6,108 bases of DNA from Flavisolibacter sp. (GCA_017745135.1 JAGIAB010000199.1:1-6108), one strand, 5' to 3'; positions 1-5,676 are shown, numbered from the stretch's first letter. Notes: a model not told the origin generated them from the sequence alone. Program-made: numbers and translations.

Positions 1-58
1 TTGTAACGCAGAACAAAATCAATAACAGAGCGAATATTTTTAATGGTAGCCTTTTCAT
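1..58 (-). CDS. 5' end of an exported protein gene (signal peptide only)
   Basis: Reading leftward from an ATG at 56-58, the 19 complete codons give MKRLPLKIFALLLILFCVT, a basic N-terminus followed by an unbroken hydrophobic core. This is a textbook Sec signal peptide, possibly a lipoprotein signal if the Cys is part of a lipobox. The gene runs off the left edge, so the mature protein and its function cannot be seen. The frame stays open upstream to a TGA near 106, but no better start exists there and the hydrophobic segment would normally begin close to the start. A weak -7-like box (TATCTTG, 73-79 on the minus strand) and a 10-bp hairpin lie upstream. The gene is divergent from the small ORF at 332. 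Confidence 0.5.
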   Translation of the reverse strand, partial: MKRLPLKIFALLLILFCVT

Positions 59-91
59 TTCTGAATTTATCACAAGATAAAATTTTCGCGG

Positions 92-114
92 CTTCGGGTT
101 GTATCAACTCGAAG
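92..114. repeat. 10-bp inverted repeat with 3-base loop
   Basis: CTTCGGGTTG (92-101) pairs with CAACTCGAAG (105-114) around the loop TAT; nine Watson-Crick pairs and one G-U. It is 34 bases upstream of the leftward signal-peptide gene. It could be a 5'-UTR hairpin or an operator for that gene. On the + strand it is followed by ATTTTG, too few T residues for a convincing terminator. Confidence 0.5.
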
Positions 115-331
115 ATTTTGAAATCCACAGGTGTTTTATCCGGCTCAATTTAAACTATGATCTAAATAAAGGAATACCATTTACATACTGGGCAAATCCT
201 CCTCACCGGCCAGAAAGTTAAAGCGCCGTTACTAACCAAAAACAGCTTTTTGAATGACGCAGGTCAAATAGAAAGCAGTTATTAGAGGATAGTTTTGTCC
301 TGTTAAGAAACCTGGAAACACCAGAAAAATT
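115..331. other. Intergenic region between divergent genes, no gene seen
   Basis: All frames on both strands are interrupted, and ATG-started frames are 11 codons or shorter. The stretch holds a short dyad TGAC-GCAG-GTCA at 255-266 and a TAnnTTTG-type box at 290-297 ahead of the small ORF at 332. I see nothing else in it. Confidence 0.5.
290..297 (+). promoter_or_regulatory. Candidate -7 promoter box for the 55-aa small ORF
   Basis: TAGTTTTG matches the Bacteroidota housekeeping -7 consensus TAnnTTTG and lies 34 bases before the ATG at 332, which would give a short leader. I find no TTG/TTTG -33 element 18-21 bases upstream, so the call rests on the -7 box alone. The dyad TGAC-N4-GTCA (255-266) lies 23 bases upstream. 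Confidence 0.4.
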
Positions 332-499
332 ATGAAGCAAGTTGTACTATATTTTCCCTACATCATTAATCTGAAAGCTTTTGTTGCGACAGAAAAGCTG
401 AGCGTTACCATTGACGCTGCGGACTTGTTTCTGAAAACAATGCTTAACGAAGGCCAGATTGAAAAAGCCTGCTCCACCTACGGCGCTGTGCTCGTGTAA
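332..499 (+). CDS. Small hypothetical protein (55 aa)
   Basis: ATG at 332 to TAA at 497-499 gives a 55-residue protein beginning MKQVVLYFPYI and ending STYGAVLV. The sequence reads like a small folded protein: a beta strand (VVLYF, about 3-7), a helix (about 11-20), strands around residues 22-36, a helix (NEGQIEKACSTYG, about 39-51) and a final strand. This order resembles short beta-alpha-beta proteins that are common as conserved hypotheticals in Bacteroidota, but I cannot name a family. It has no signal peptide and no membrane helix. A TAGTTTTG box lies 34 bases upstream, and the peptidase lipoprotein gene begins 124 bases downstream on the same strand, so the two may share a transcript. 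An opposing frame over the same DNA (347-739, minus) looks much less protein-like. Confidence 0.6.
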   Translation: MKQVVLYFPYIINLKAFVATEKLSVTIDAADLFLKTMLNEGQIEKACSTYGAVLV

Positions 500-623
500 A
501 ATTGATGGGTTACATATAACATTCTTCCTTCCAAACTTCCTGTTAAATCCTCTGCCTGCAACAATTTCAGCCCCTGATTTGCAGTTACTGAAAAGACTTT
601 CACAATTAAAATCTACACACATC

Positions 624-1979
624 ATGCATTTTAAAGCACAACGTCTTTTGACGGTGTCATTGGTGAGTTTGTTCTTTTCACAGGCCTGCAAAAAAAATGA
701 TGCAGTCAACAACCTGAATCCTTCACCTGCACCGGGCACAGTACCCTCATCAAATGCCCTTAAGGATACAACGCTTATATATTCGAAGGACCTTTACTTG
801 TGGTACAATCAAATTCCTTCCACATTTAATGCGCAAACATATTCCGATCCTAATGCCATCATGGAGGCTTTAAGGCAATACAGCAATGAACCTGGTTTTT
901 CAACCCCGGTTGATAAATGGAGTTTTGCCATGAAGCAAACCGAATGGAACAAGTTAAGCAGTGGGATATCCGGCGATTTTGGAATGAGCGTTTTCTTTTT
1001 TAAAGAAGGTGATCTGCGAGTGAAATCCGTTGAACGTTCATCACCTGCAGGCCTTGCCGGCATTCGACGTGGGTGGAGAATTACGAAGATCAACGGAAAT
1101 ACGAATATCAGTACTACCAATGCTGATTTTATTTCGAATGCAGTATGGAACAGCCCTAGTGGAAGCTTTACGTTTCAAAAACCTGATGGCGCTACCATTG
1201 ATTTAAGTTTAAATGCAGCCACTTACCAGGAACACCCGGTTTACCTGGATTCTATTTACACCATCAATTCAAAGAAGATCGGCTATTTTTCTTTTAATTC
1301 GTTTTTGGGAGATACGACTGAATTGTACAATGAGTTTTCAAGAGTGTTCAACCATTTTTCGGCTGCGGGTATTAACGACCTGGTTGTTGATCTGCGCTAT
1401 AATGGCGGCGGTTATGTGACCGTTCAGCAAAAACTGGCTAACTGGCTGGCTCCTTCCTCTGCTAATGCACAACTGATGATGAAGGAGCAATTCAATAATA
1501 AATACACAGAGTTCAATACCACTGATAATTTTCAGAAGTTAGGTGCATTGAATCTTAGTCGTATTTATTTTATCGTTAGCCGCAGCACGGCATCAGCCAG
1601 TGAACTTTTAATTAATAATCTGAAGCCTTTCATGGATGTGCAACTGCTTGGACCGAGCAAGACTTATGGAAAGCCTGTGGGTTTCTTTCCAATGCCGGTT
1701 GGTGACTGGTATATCTTCCCGGTTTCATTCCGCTCTACCAACAAAAACGGGCAGGGCAATTATTTCAATGGCATGGACCTGAATAGTCAGGTTGCTGATG
1801 GTTTGGACAAAGATTGGGGCGATATTACTGAAAGCTGTTTGCAGAGTGCCTTATCGAATATTACTACAGGTGTATACAAGACAGCAGCGGTAAGGGAAAG
1901 CATTGAGATAAAGAGTGTGAACGATGTGTTGTCAGCGCCGGAATTTAAAGGCGCTGTTGATGTTCGAAAAAGAAAATAA
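624..1979 (+). CDS. S41-family (C-terminal processing type) serine peptidase, lipoprotein
   Basis: A 451-aa protein from ATG 624. I prefer this start to the in-frame ATG at 459 because it puts a signal peptide at the N-terminus: MHFKAQ, a hydrophobic core, then a lipobox-like SQAC with Cys22 as the likely lipidated residue, followed by KKND. Residues 45-110 (with YLWY at 58-61) match the helical N-terminal domain of Bacteroidota S41 peptidases. About 112-200 form a PDZ-like domain (SPAGLAGIRRG at 140-150, then ITKING). The catalytic S41 domain follows (about 215-405) with DLRYNGGG (256-263). The expected Ser/Lys dyad is present: Ser324 in STASASE (321-327) and Lys350 in TYGK (347-350), 26 residues apart, as in CtpA/Prc. 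It probably cleaves protein substrates at the cell envelope; its target is unknown. No TAnnTTTG box was found directly upstream, so it may be read from the promoter of the small ORF. A terminator begins 16 bases after the stop. Confidence 0.93.
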   Translation: MHFKAQRLLTVSLVSLFFSQACKKNDAVNNLNPSPAPGTVPSSNALKDTTLIYSKDLYLWYNQIPSTFNAQTYSDPNAIMEALRQYSNEPGFSTPVDKWSFAMKQTEWNKLSSGISGDFGMSVFFFKEGDLRVKSVERSSPAGLAGIRRGWRITKINGNTNISTTNADFISNAVWNSPSGSFTFQKPDGATIDLSLNAATYQEHPVYLDSIYTINSKKIGYFSFNSFLGDTTELYNEFSRVFNHFSAAGINDLVVDLRYNGGGYVTVQQKLANWLAPSSANAQLMMKEQFNNKYTEFNTTDNFQKLGALNLSRIYFIVSRSTASASELLINNLKPFMDVQLLGPSKTYGKPVGFFPMPVGDWYIFPVSFRSTNKNGQGNYFNGMDLNSQVADGLDKDWGDITESCLQSALSNITTGVYKTAAVRESIEIKSVNDVLSAPEFKGAVDVRKRK

Positions 1980-1994
1980 TCAAAGAGATTCATT

Positions 1995-2022
1995 AAAAGC
2001 CTCGCAGTTTAACGAGGCTTTT
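1995..2022. terminator. Intrinsic terminator between convergent genes
   Basis: AAAAGCCTCG (1995-2004) and CGAGGCTTTT (2013-2022) form a perfect 10-bp stem around an 8-base loop. The A-rich left arm and T-rich right arm suit termination in both directions: 16 bases after the peptidase stop on the + strand and 45 bases after the stop of the small leftward gene. Confidence 0.88.
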
Positions 2023-2066
2023 GTAAAGAAATTCCTGAAAAGTTTACCATGGAGGGTTACGATACA

Positions 2067-2237
2067 TCAATGGATTCTTCTTTTTAATTCTTTCTGTAAT
2101 TCCAGGATTTTTTTCCGGATGCGATGAAGTTCGCCTGCGTCTCCTCCGTCGCCGAAGAATTCTGCATAAGTGTGCTCAAGATCTTTTATCTGTTCCTCAA
2201 TTTCCCTTGTTGAAAGCTTTGAAACATTTCCTTCCAT
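2067..2237 (-). CDS. Small coiled-coil-like protein (56 aa), function unknown
   Basis: I start the protein at ATG 2235-2237 (MEGNVSKLS), giving 56 aa. A longer in-frame ATG at 2310-2312 would add 25 residues, but it lies inside the TATATTTG promoter box (2310-2317), so a transcript from that promoter could not contain it. The protein is highly charged and helical. REIEEQIKDLEHTYAEFFG (about 11-29) and a second helix, LHRIRKKILELQKELKRR (about 37-54), carry heptad-like leucine/isoleucine spacing and are separated by a Gly/Asp-rich turn (GDGGDAGE). This suggests a helical hairpin or dimeric coiled coil. There is no signal peptide and no membrane segment. It follows the transporter gene on the same strand and may be partly cotranscribed with it, but it has its own promoter. 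I do not recognise a named family. Confidence 0.65.
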   Translation of the reverse strand: MEGNVSKLSTREIEEQIKDLEHTYAEFFGDGGDAGELHRIRKKILELQKELKRRIH

Positions 2238-2309
2238 TGGTTCTTTTTTTATGGCATTATTGAACAAACACAATACCACAGTTGGTCCGGGCTCTTCACT
2301 AAAACGGCG

Positions 2310-2317
2310 CAAATATA
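2310..2317 (-). promoter_or_regulatory. -7 promoter box for the small coiled-coil gene
   Basis: On the minus strand the sequence is TATATTTGCGCC, a perfect TAnnTTTG box with the GC-rich downstream bases often seen in Bacteroidota promoters. It begins one base after the transporter stop codon (2319-2321) and predicts a leader of about 65 bases before ATG 2237. No clear -33 TTTG is seen at the usual distance. Confidence 0.55.
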
Positions 2318-2318
2318 A

Positions 2319-3581
2319 TTAAGCCACCAATTCCGTTTTTTCTTCCTGTTGTATATGCAATTTGTGAAACACCTGCTTATTAATAGCCTGCAGGCAGAAA
2401 ACACAAATTACCATAACGCCAACCACCACATAGCCAAGGGTGTTGAAGTGAGAAAGCTTGCCATCCGGTTGTTGAAGAATGATCATTCCTGCAATAACAG
2501 AAGCAATGCCACCGGCAATTTGCTGAAGAGAGCTGTTGATACTCATAAAGGCGCCGCGGTCCTGTATTTTAGGCACGGCGGTCATAAGTGCCTGCGAAGG
2601 AATCATTCTTGACATAACACCTGCAAACATCAGGGCACTGATGACAATAACCTGCCAAACCGGTATGGGAGTAAGGTTGGTGTAAACAATAACCATGATC
2701 GAGGCGAGAATGCTTCCTGCAATGAACGTGGTTAACTTGCCTATTCGGTCACTCAGTTTTCCAATGAGGGGAAGGGTGATCATAGAACAAATGCCAATGA
2801 TCACATAGATCATTGGCAGGTCTGCCTGCGATACTCCAACATTGTTAATGATAAATGGAGTGGAGAACGGCATCAGCATGAAGCCTCCAATGGATAACAA
2901 GGCTGTTGTAATGAGAGGAAGCCAATACGTTTTGTTGCTGACGGTTTTTAAAAGATGAACAATTGGGTTTTGTTTTTCCTTCTGTTCCATGTGCCTGGTA
3001 ACAGGTTTCAAAAATGCGTAAATGAATACCGCTGTGATGAAGGAAAATCCTACGATCATTGAAAACGGTGCATGCCAGTTGAACCGGTTTGCCAAATACA
3101 AACCAATAGGAATGCCTGCTACCTGGCTTACGGCAAAGGACATTTGAACAAAGCCCATTACTCTTCCGCGTTGGTTGAAGGAAAACAGGTCGGCAATGAT
3201 GGCCATAGCCACTGCTCCCAAAACGCCGGCAAATAAGCCGGTGATGATCCTTCCAAACAAAAGCAGGTGAAAAGAAGTAGCTGCTGCGCACAATGCAGTT
3301 CCTACAATAAAGCCTGCATAAAAAATGATCAACAATTTTTTGCGGTCATATTTGTCGGCGAAACCTGCTGCCAATAACCCGGAGATACCTGCACTAAATG
3401 CATAGGCTGATACGGCTGACGCAAATTGTTTGGCGTTCAAATTCATTGATTTCATCAGCATATCCCCAAGAGGAGCCATTACCATAAAATCAAGGACAAC
3501 TGTAAACTGCACAATGGCCAATAATGCAATAACGCCTTTCTGATAAGAAGAAAAAATTGTTGTTGACTGTTTAGAACTCAT
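2319..3581 (-). CDS. Major facilitator superfamily transporter (DHA1-like, 12 TM)
   Basis: A 420-aa inner-membrane protein of the usual size for a 12-helix MFS exporter. TM1 is about residues 16-38 and carries Asp31 in VVLDFMVMAPLG, a position typical of DHA1 drug:H+ antiporters. The loop 2-3 signature (motif A) is GFADKYDRKKLL at 73-84, Arg111 in TM4 fits motif B, and VAGIPIG (154-160) in TM5 resembles the antiporter motif C. A second, degenerate motif A, GKLSDRIGKL, is at 274-283 after TM8, with a central cytoplasmic loop around 192-218 (HMEQKEKQN). The family exports drugs, sugars or metabolites by proton exchange; the substrate cannot be read from the sequence. The start at 3581 is 23 bases from a TAATTTTG box, so the leader is short. 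The stop abuts the promoter of the next gene, and no terminator separates them. Confidence 0.92.
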   Translation of the reverse strand: MSSKQSTTIFSSYQKGVIALLAIVQFTVVLDFMVMAPLGDMLMKSMNLNAKQFASAVSAYAFSAGISGLLAAGFADKYDRKKLLIIFYAGFIVGTALCAAATSFHLLLFGRIITGLFAGVLGAVAMAIIADLFSFNQRGRVMGFVQMSFAVSQVAGIPIGLYLANRFNWHAPFSMIVGFSFITAVFIYAFLKPVTRHMEQKEKQNPIVHLLKTVSNKTYWLPLITTALLSIGGFMLMPFSTPFIINNVGVSQADLPMIYVIIGICSMITLPLIGKLSDRIGKLTTFIAGSILASIMVIVYTNLTPIPVWQVIVISALMFAGVMSRMIPSQALMTAVPKIQDRGAFMSINSSLQQIAGGIASVIAGMIILQQPDGKLSHFNTLGYVVVGVMVICVFCLQAINKQVFHKLHIQQEEKTELVA

Positions 3582-3603
3582 GTGTCGTTGGTTTGTAAGG
3601 TGG

Positions 3604-3611
3604 CAAAATTA
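3604..3611 (-). promoter_or_regulatory. -7 promoter box for the MFS transporter gene
   Basis: On the minus strand TAATTTTG matches TAnnTTTG exactly and is followed by CCACC, 22 bases before the transporter ATG. A TTTC at 3631-3634 lies 19 bases upstream and is one base from the TTTG -33 consensus. Confidence 0.6.
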
Positions 3612-3762
3612 TTTTTTGGATCCAGGGAAAGAAAGGGAAATAGAGCAAACGGCAGAAATTATGTGGTAAAAGCCCGGTTTTGCCGGTGAAGTGGATACAG
3701 GAATAGCAATAAAGGGTAGTATTGTAACTAATAGTATGATTTGTTGCTCGTAAAAATACGTA

Positions 3763-3888
3763 GTGGAAAAAGTTGGAAAATTGACAGTTTTCCTATTGAC
3801 TGCCGGCCTGCTGATATTGACCTTTGTGTTTGACAGTAAGTATAAATCCAATTTCCAGGTAAACCAGTCTATTCCAACAATCCTATAA
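3763..3888 (+). CDS. Possible small single-helix membrane protein (41 aa)
   Basis: A frame opening with GTG at 3763, after an in-frame TAA at 3751-3753, runs to TAA at 3886-3888. It would encode a basic N-terminus (EKVGK), one hydrophobic helix (LTVFLLTAGLLILTFVF, about 7-23) and a polar tail (DSKYKSNFQ...). The positive-inside arrangement is what a small membrane protein would show. In support, a strong terminator lies 85 bases downstream and no other + strand gene exists there to need it. Against it are the GTG start, the absence of a perfect promoter (only TATGATTTG at 3735-3743, one base longer than consensus) and the shortness. The opposing minus frame (3609-3902) looks less protein-like. 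Confidence 0.33.
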   Translation: MEKVGKLTVFLLTAGLLILTFVFDSKYKSNFQVNQSIPTIL

Positions 3889-3914
3889 AAAACAGGAGTC
3901 ATCCTTTGAAAAGC

Positions 3915-3969
3915 TAAGGCGTCCGTTCCTTATTTTAAACCAAAACCAAGTAAAAAATTGAACGCCTTA
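3915..3969 (+). repeat. 8-bp inverted repeat upstream of terminator
   Basis: TAAGGCGT (3915-3922) and ACGCCTTA (3962-3969) are exact reverse complements separated by 39 bases of A-rich sequence. The right arm ends three bases before the terminator stem at 3973, so a + strand transcript could end in two stacked stem-loops. It is either a structured 3' end of a short RNA or a chance repeat. Confidence 0.45.
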
Positions 3970-3972
3970 TAT

Positions 3973-4005
3973 AAAGAATCCCCTTCAAAAGCGAGGGGAT
4001 TCTTT
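3973..4005. terminator. Strong intrinsic terminator, likely bidirectional
   Basis: AAAGAATCCCCT (3973-3984) pairs with AGGGGATTCTTT (3994-4005) for 12 bp around a 9-base loop. On the + strand a run of six T residues (4003-4008) follows, then ATTTT. It lies 19 bases beyond the nosY stop, so it can end the leftward nosFY transcript. The better T-tract points right and implies + strand transcription from the 3.6-3.9 kb gap. Confidence 0.88.
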
Positions 4006-4024
4006 TTTATTTTGGAGTTATCTT

Positions 4025-4792
4025 TTACAGGTCTTTTTTGTTGAAAGAACGCACGGCAAGGAGTACCGGTACAGCTATCCATATCACCATAATGCCCAGT
4101 GTGTACAATAATCCCATGCTGCTCCCAAAAAAATCTTTGTAAGTAGCACCCGTATATCCCATCAATGCACTTACATCCATTTGAAGTATGCGGTAGATGC
4201 GTCCAAGATCAATTGGATTTAAAGAGGAGAGAAGCAGTGTTATTTTTTCCATTGGACAGTCACTGAAAGCAAATAAGATGGTTAACACCAACCCGTCATA
4301 GATCAATGCAAAATAAAACCATAGCAAAAGCGCTGTGCCAATGCCCCTGGCTTTATCTTTTGATTTTACCGAAGCCAGGAAAGCAATGGAAGTAAAAACA
4401 AGAGTGAGCAGGCTTCCAACCAGAATCAGTGCTAGCCCTGTACTGTTGAAATTATAAATGACAACCGGCAGGCCTACGCCGATTAAAAAAGCAGTTACCA
4501 GTGAAGAACTAATGCCTGTGTATTCACTCCATAAAACTTTTTTGCGGCTGATGGGTTGCGTTAATATCAATTCGATGAACTCATACGAGTTATACCAGTG
4601 AATGGTTGAAAAGACCATGCTCACTAATGGAACAACGATCAAAACAATATTCAGCAGGCTTAATACGGCCTTGCTGCTGTTTTCTTCCATTTGAAATAAA
4701 CTCATAGAAACAATAAGAAGGAAAGTCGTGTAGGCAACTACCACTTTATTGCGGAGAATGTCGTAGATAACGTATTTGGATATTTTAAACAT
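4025..4792 (-). CDS. nosY: NosY-type ABC-2 permease (nitrous oxide reductase maturation)
   Basis: A 255-aa ABC-2 family permease. About six hydrophobic segments are visible (roughly 18-33, 43-62, 97-114, 118-140, 152-176, 226-247). Features that fit NosY closely are MFKISKYVIYDILRNK at the start, STIHWYNSYEFIELIL (62-77), DKARGIG (146-152), LLWFYFALIYDG (156-167), NPIDLGR (192-198), DVSALMGYTGA (206-216) and an RSFNKKDL end. NosY forms the membrane part of the NosDFY complex, with NosF as ATPase and periplasmic NosD; the complex supports assembly of the copper centre of N2O reductase (NosZ). Length is normal and the gene appears intact. It lies 101 bases after nosF on the same strand, across an AT-rich inverted repeat, and is followed by a terminator. 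A NosY-like permease with another role is possible because nosD and nosZ are not next to it. Confidence 0.87.
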   Translation of the reverse strand: MFKISKYVIYDILRNKVVVAYTTFLLIVSMSLFQMEENSSKAVLSLLNIVLIVVPLVSMVFSTIHWYNSYEFIELILTQPISRKKVLWSEYTGISSSLVTAFLIGVGLPVVIYNFNSTGLALILVGSLLTLVFTSIAFLASVKSKDKARGIGTALLLWFYFALIYDGLVLTILFAFSDCPMEKITLLLSSLNPIDLGRIYRILQMDVSALMGYTGATYKDFFGSSMGLLYTLGIMVIWIAVPVLLAVRSFNKKDL

Positions 4793-4818
4793 CTTTAAAA
4801 GAATTATTGATGATTGAT

Positions 4819-4869
4819 TATTAATTATTGATTGCTCTAAAACTGCTTCTTAATAATCAATAATTATTA
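4819..4869. repeat. AT-rich inverted repeat between nosF and nosY
   Basis: The 15-base arms 4819-4833 and 4855-4869 are reverse complements with one mismatch, sharing the core AATTATTGATT, around a 21-base loop. It fills most of the 101-base gap between nosF and nosY. The stem is almost entirely A/T and lacks a GC core, so it is a poor terminator. It could be an mRNA structure that modulates nosY relative to nosF, or simple AT-rich drift. Confidence 0.55.
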
Positions 4870-4893
4870 ATTAATAATTTCATTTGGCAATCT

Positions 4894-5526
4894 TTAATAA
4901 CTCATTTCCTGTTTTTGCAAACCATGCTTTATCATCCAGGCAATGACTTTGCCTAATTTTTCTTCGCCGGTTTCCTGTTTTAATTCATCCATTGATTTGT
5001 TGAAAACTATTTTTCCATCCTGCAGGTACATAACATCGGTGGTCAGGTCATCCAGATCGCTTAGTACGTGGGAGGTAATTAAAATGAGTTTTCCTTTTTC
5101 TTTTTCGGACAGGATTTTGTCTTTAAGAATTTCAGATGAAAGCGGGTCCAATCCTGCTGTTGGTTCATCAAGGATCAATACATCCGGATTGAATAAGAAG
5201 GCCAATGCTGCACTTACTTTCTGGCGGGTTCCCCCTGATAATGCTTTCATCGATTTATCAAGAATGGTATCCAGCTTGAAGCGATAATACATTTCTTCAT
5301 CCCACTCTTTTTCTGTACGGATGTTTTTGATCATTTTAAATAGCTGGCCAATCTTCATGTTATCGGGATAACGACCGATCTGCGGCATGTAACCAATGTT
5401 CTTTCGGTATTCAACATTTTGAGAAATGGTCTCATCACTAAAAAATATCTGGCCACTGCCTGGTTTCACCAGGCCCAGAATACTTTTGATCAACGTGGTT
5501 TTGCCGGAACCGTTCGGGCCAATCAA
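4894..5526 (-). CDS. nosF: NosF-type ABC ATPase, N-terminus missing or disrupted
   Basis: The ATPase that drives NosY. Counting from the TTG at 5524-5526, 210 residues are visible: Walker A GPNGSGKTT (3-11), Q-loop Gln49 in GYMPQIGRYP, signature LSGGTRQK (96-103), Walker B VLILDEPTAGLD (116-127) with Glu121, and H-loop His153. The C-terminal QETGEEKLGK fits the Bacteroidota NosF type. All catalytic motifs are present, but the usual 30 or so residues before Walker A are not properly encoded. Homology-like coding continues upstream in frame (FKDSNKGQVISL, to about 5559) and is closed by TAG at 5566-5568 with no ATG. One base out of frame, 5555-5632 reads IKLINVSF...PLVALF, which resembles an ABC N-terminus but also lacks an ATG. 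The TTG start would drop the strand and A-loop region that hold ATP, so the gene as read is probably non-functional, or the sequence contains errors. Confidence 0.8.
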   Translation of the reverse strand: MIGPNGSGKTTLIKSILGLVKPGSGQIFFSDETISQNVEYRKNIGYMPQIGRYPDNMKIGQLFKMIKNIRTEKEWDEEMYYRFKLDTILDKSMKALSGGTRQKVSAALAFLFNPDVLILDEPTAGLDPLSSEILKDKILSEKEKGKLILITSHVLSDLDDLTTDVMYLQDGKIVFNKSMDELKQETGEEKLGKVIAWMIKHGLQKQEMSY

Positions 5527-5640
5527 TGAAATTACCTGCCCTTTGTTGGAGTCTTTAAAACAAGGCTACCAGTGGTTCAGTGGACCATAAATGAGAGTTA
5601 TCAGTCCGAAAGCTGACGTTAATCAGCTTGATAAAAAGGA
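5527..5640 (-). pseudogene. Disrupted 5' part of nosF
   Basis: Reading leftward, codons from 5559 to 5527 (FKDSNKGQVIS) continue directly into the nosF Walker A region, but the frame is stopped at 5566-5568. Removing one T from the TTTT run at 5557-5560 would join them to the frame that starts with IKLINVSF at 5632, at about the right distance from Walker A for an ABC ATPase. That frame opens after a TAG and has no ATG, GTG or TTG before IKL. The middle (about residues 8-22) does not match the usual FG-x-x-x-VL pattern. The same DNA contains the dyad at 5610-5629, so part of it may be regulatory rather than coding. Confidence 0.4.
5610..5629. promoter_or_regulatory. Candidate operator dyad between nosF and the Rrf2 regulator
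   Basis: AAGCTGA (5610-5616) and TCAGCTT (5623-5629) are perfect 7-bp inverted repeats around CGTTAA. The dyad ends inside the candidate -33 TTG of the regulator promoter and lies between the divergent genes, the position expected for a self-repressing Rrf2 dimer. The site is not one I recognise as a published Rrf2 motif. Confidence 0.55.
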
Positions 5641-5656
5641 TCTAAAAATATTTTTG
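5628..5656 (+). promoter_or_regulatory. Promoter of the Rrf2-family regulator
   Basis: TTG (5628-5630) and TATTTTTG (5649-5656) match the Bacteroidota -33/-7 pattern with an 18-base spacer; the -7 box is a perfect TAnnTTTG. It lies 20 bases before the regulator ATG. The left end overlaps the dyad at 5610-5629, so binding there would block transcription. Confidence 0.6.
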
Positions 5657-5676
5657 TCTGTATATAATGGTATGTT

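Noticed and set aside
140..260. Minus-strand frame ending with a CPVC-like zinc motif
   Set aside because: It has no start codon in frame and is only a few dozen codons long; two cysteines in such a short stretch are easily explained by chance.
459..623. Longer N-terminus for the S41 peptidase
   Set aside because: The extra 55 residues would place the signal peptide inside the protein and overlap the small ORF; the lipoprotein signal begins at ATG 624.
347..739. 130-codon minus-strand frame over the small ORF and the peptidase start
   Set aside because: It is antisense to the better supported + strand genes, has a Cys- and Asn-rich composition without recognisable structure, and no promoter box. 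Its apparent lipobox-like segment is the antisense of other coding DNA.
2310..2312. Upstream ATG giving an 81-aa form of the small coiled-coil protein
   Set aside because: It lies within the TATATTTG promoter box, so it would not be in the transcript, and the extra residues lack the helical character of the rest.
2845..3291. 148-codon minus-strand frame inside the transporter gene
   Set aside because: It is an alternate-frame shadow of a clear 12-TM MFS protein, with a basic, Cys/His-rich composition typical of out-of-frame reading.
3609..3902. 97-codon minus-strand frame upstream of the MFS gene
   Set aside because: Its end overlaps the transporter's -7 box, the sequence has no domain-like pattern, and no promoter or start signal precedes it. 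The opposing 41-codon + strand frame is a better, though weak, candidate.
4943..5287. 114-codon + strand frame opposite nosF
   Set aside because: It is Ser-rich antisense of the conserved ATPase motifs and has no sign of a protein fold.
5570..5583. Tandem CAGTGG repeat near the nosF 5' end
   Set aside because: Two 6-base copies eight bases apart are too short and too few to call an operator or attachment site.
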